From contig JAFQOY010000101.1 in assembly GCA_017412025.1 (NCBI GenBank), positions 1 to 13,917 of the forward strand: a stretch of DNA of 13,917 nt, written 5' to 3'. The DNA is from Clostridia bacterium. Lineage in GTDB: Bacteria; Bacillota_A; Clostridia; Christensenellales; Aristaeellaceae. The position numbers were made by a program, and so were the translations under genes. Of the stretch, positions 13,832 to 13,917 are shown piece after piece. The notes beneath the pieces are model-generated. The model was not told the origin of the DNA, did no database searches, and worked only from the letters and a program-made list of their open reading frames with translations. Each line of letters begins with the position of its first letter. Position 1 is the first letter of the stretch.

Positions 13832-13917
13832 AGTCGGCCGCGCAAGAGACAAACAAGCGCACGACATGATCCTTGAAAACGATACAGAATCAAGAAGAAC
13901 GCGAGATGCGATTTTCA
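13832..13917 (+). other. Probable rRNA operon leader with boxA-like element
   Basis: After the promoter comes an untranslated stretch containing TGATCCTTGAAAAC (13867-13880). This matches the Firmicutes boxA-type pattern (T-G-x-T-C-TTTGAAAAC) that recruits NusB/S10 for antitermination. Leaders with CTTGAAAAC commonly precede 16S rRNA in clostridia. The window ends before any recognisable 16S sequence, so the rRNA gene itself is inferred. Confidence 0.55.

Overview
The window is GC-rich chromosomal DNA from a low-complexity-tolerant Gram-positive, most likely a gut-type Clostridia (Bacillota). The pointers are AGGAGG-type ribosome binding sites, sigma-A-like promoters, a YwqA-type SWIM/SNF2 helicase, a short AlaX-L editing protein, RapZ (YvcJ) beside MurB, a Ser-linked peptidoglycan-binding protein, and a small interspersed repeat of the kind scattered through gut clostridial genomes. 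The genus is not determinable from what I can see.

Layout, left to right. Positions 1-309 carry no gene. They hold two tandem, diverged hairpin units (12-148), a two-hairpin interspersed repeat (231-280) and a plus-strand terminator (281-303). A minus-strand two-gene operon follows: a cytidylate-kinase-like protein (1581-2201) coupled by a one-base stop/start overlap to a patatin-like phospholipase (310-1581). Divergent from it is an alanyl-tRNA editing protein (2409-3560, plus). This converges, through a shared bidirectional terminator, on a LacI-family regulator (3631-4647, minus). Behind that is a secreted four-repeat peptidoglycan-binding protein (4770-6353, minus), whose terminator runs into the lacI-type promoter. 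Divergent from it is the SNF2 helicase (6620-9769, plus). This converges on a degenerate DUF255/YyaL-like protein (9818-11620, minus), which sits behind rapZ (11702-12625) and murB (12660-13580), both minus. The right end (13748-13917) is a strong plus-strand promoter with phased A-tracts and a boxA-like leader, which I read as the start of an rRNA operon whose 16S gene lies just outside the window.

How the genes relate. MurB (second step of UDP-MurNAc synthesis) and RapZ (a P-loop protein tied in other bacteria to amino-sugar control) form a cell-envelope operon. The peptidoglycan-binding protein is also an envelope protein but has its own promoter. The other genes look like single units or short operons, and I found no defence, mobile or biosynthetic cluster.

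The most unusual signals are three. (a) The paired hairpin units at the left edge share a fixed internal loop while their stems change by compensatory substitutions. (b) The terminator after rapZ contains the start codon and half the ribosome binding site of the next gene. (c) That next gene's thioredoxin-like domain has lost the family's CxxC motif.
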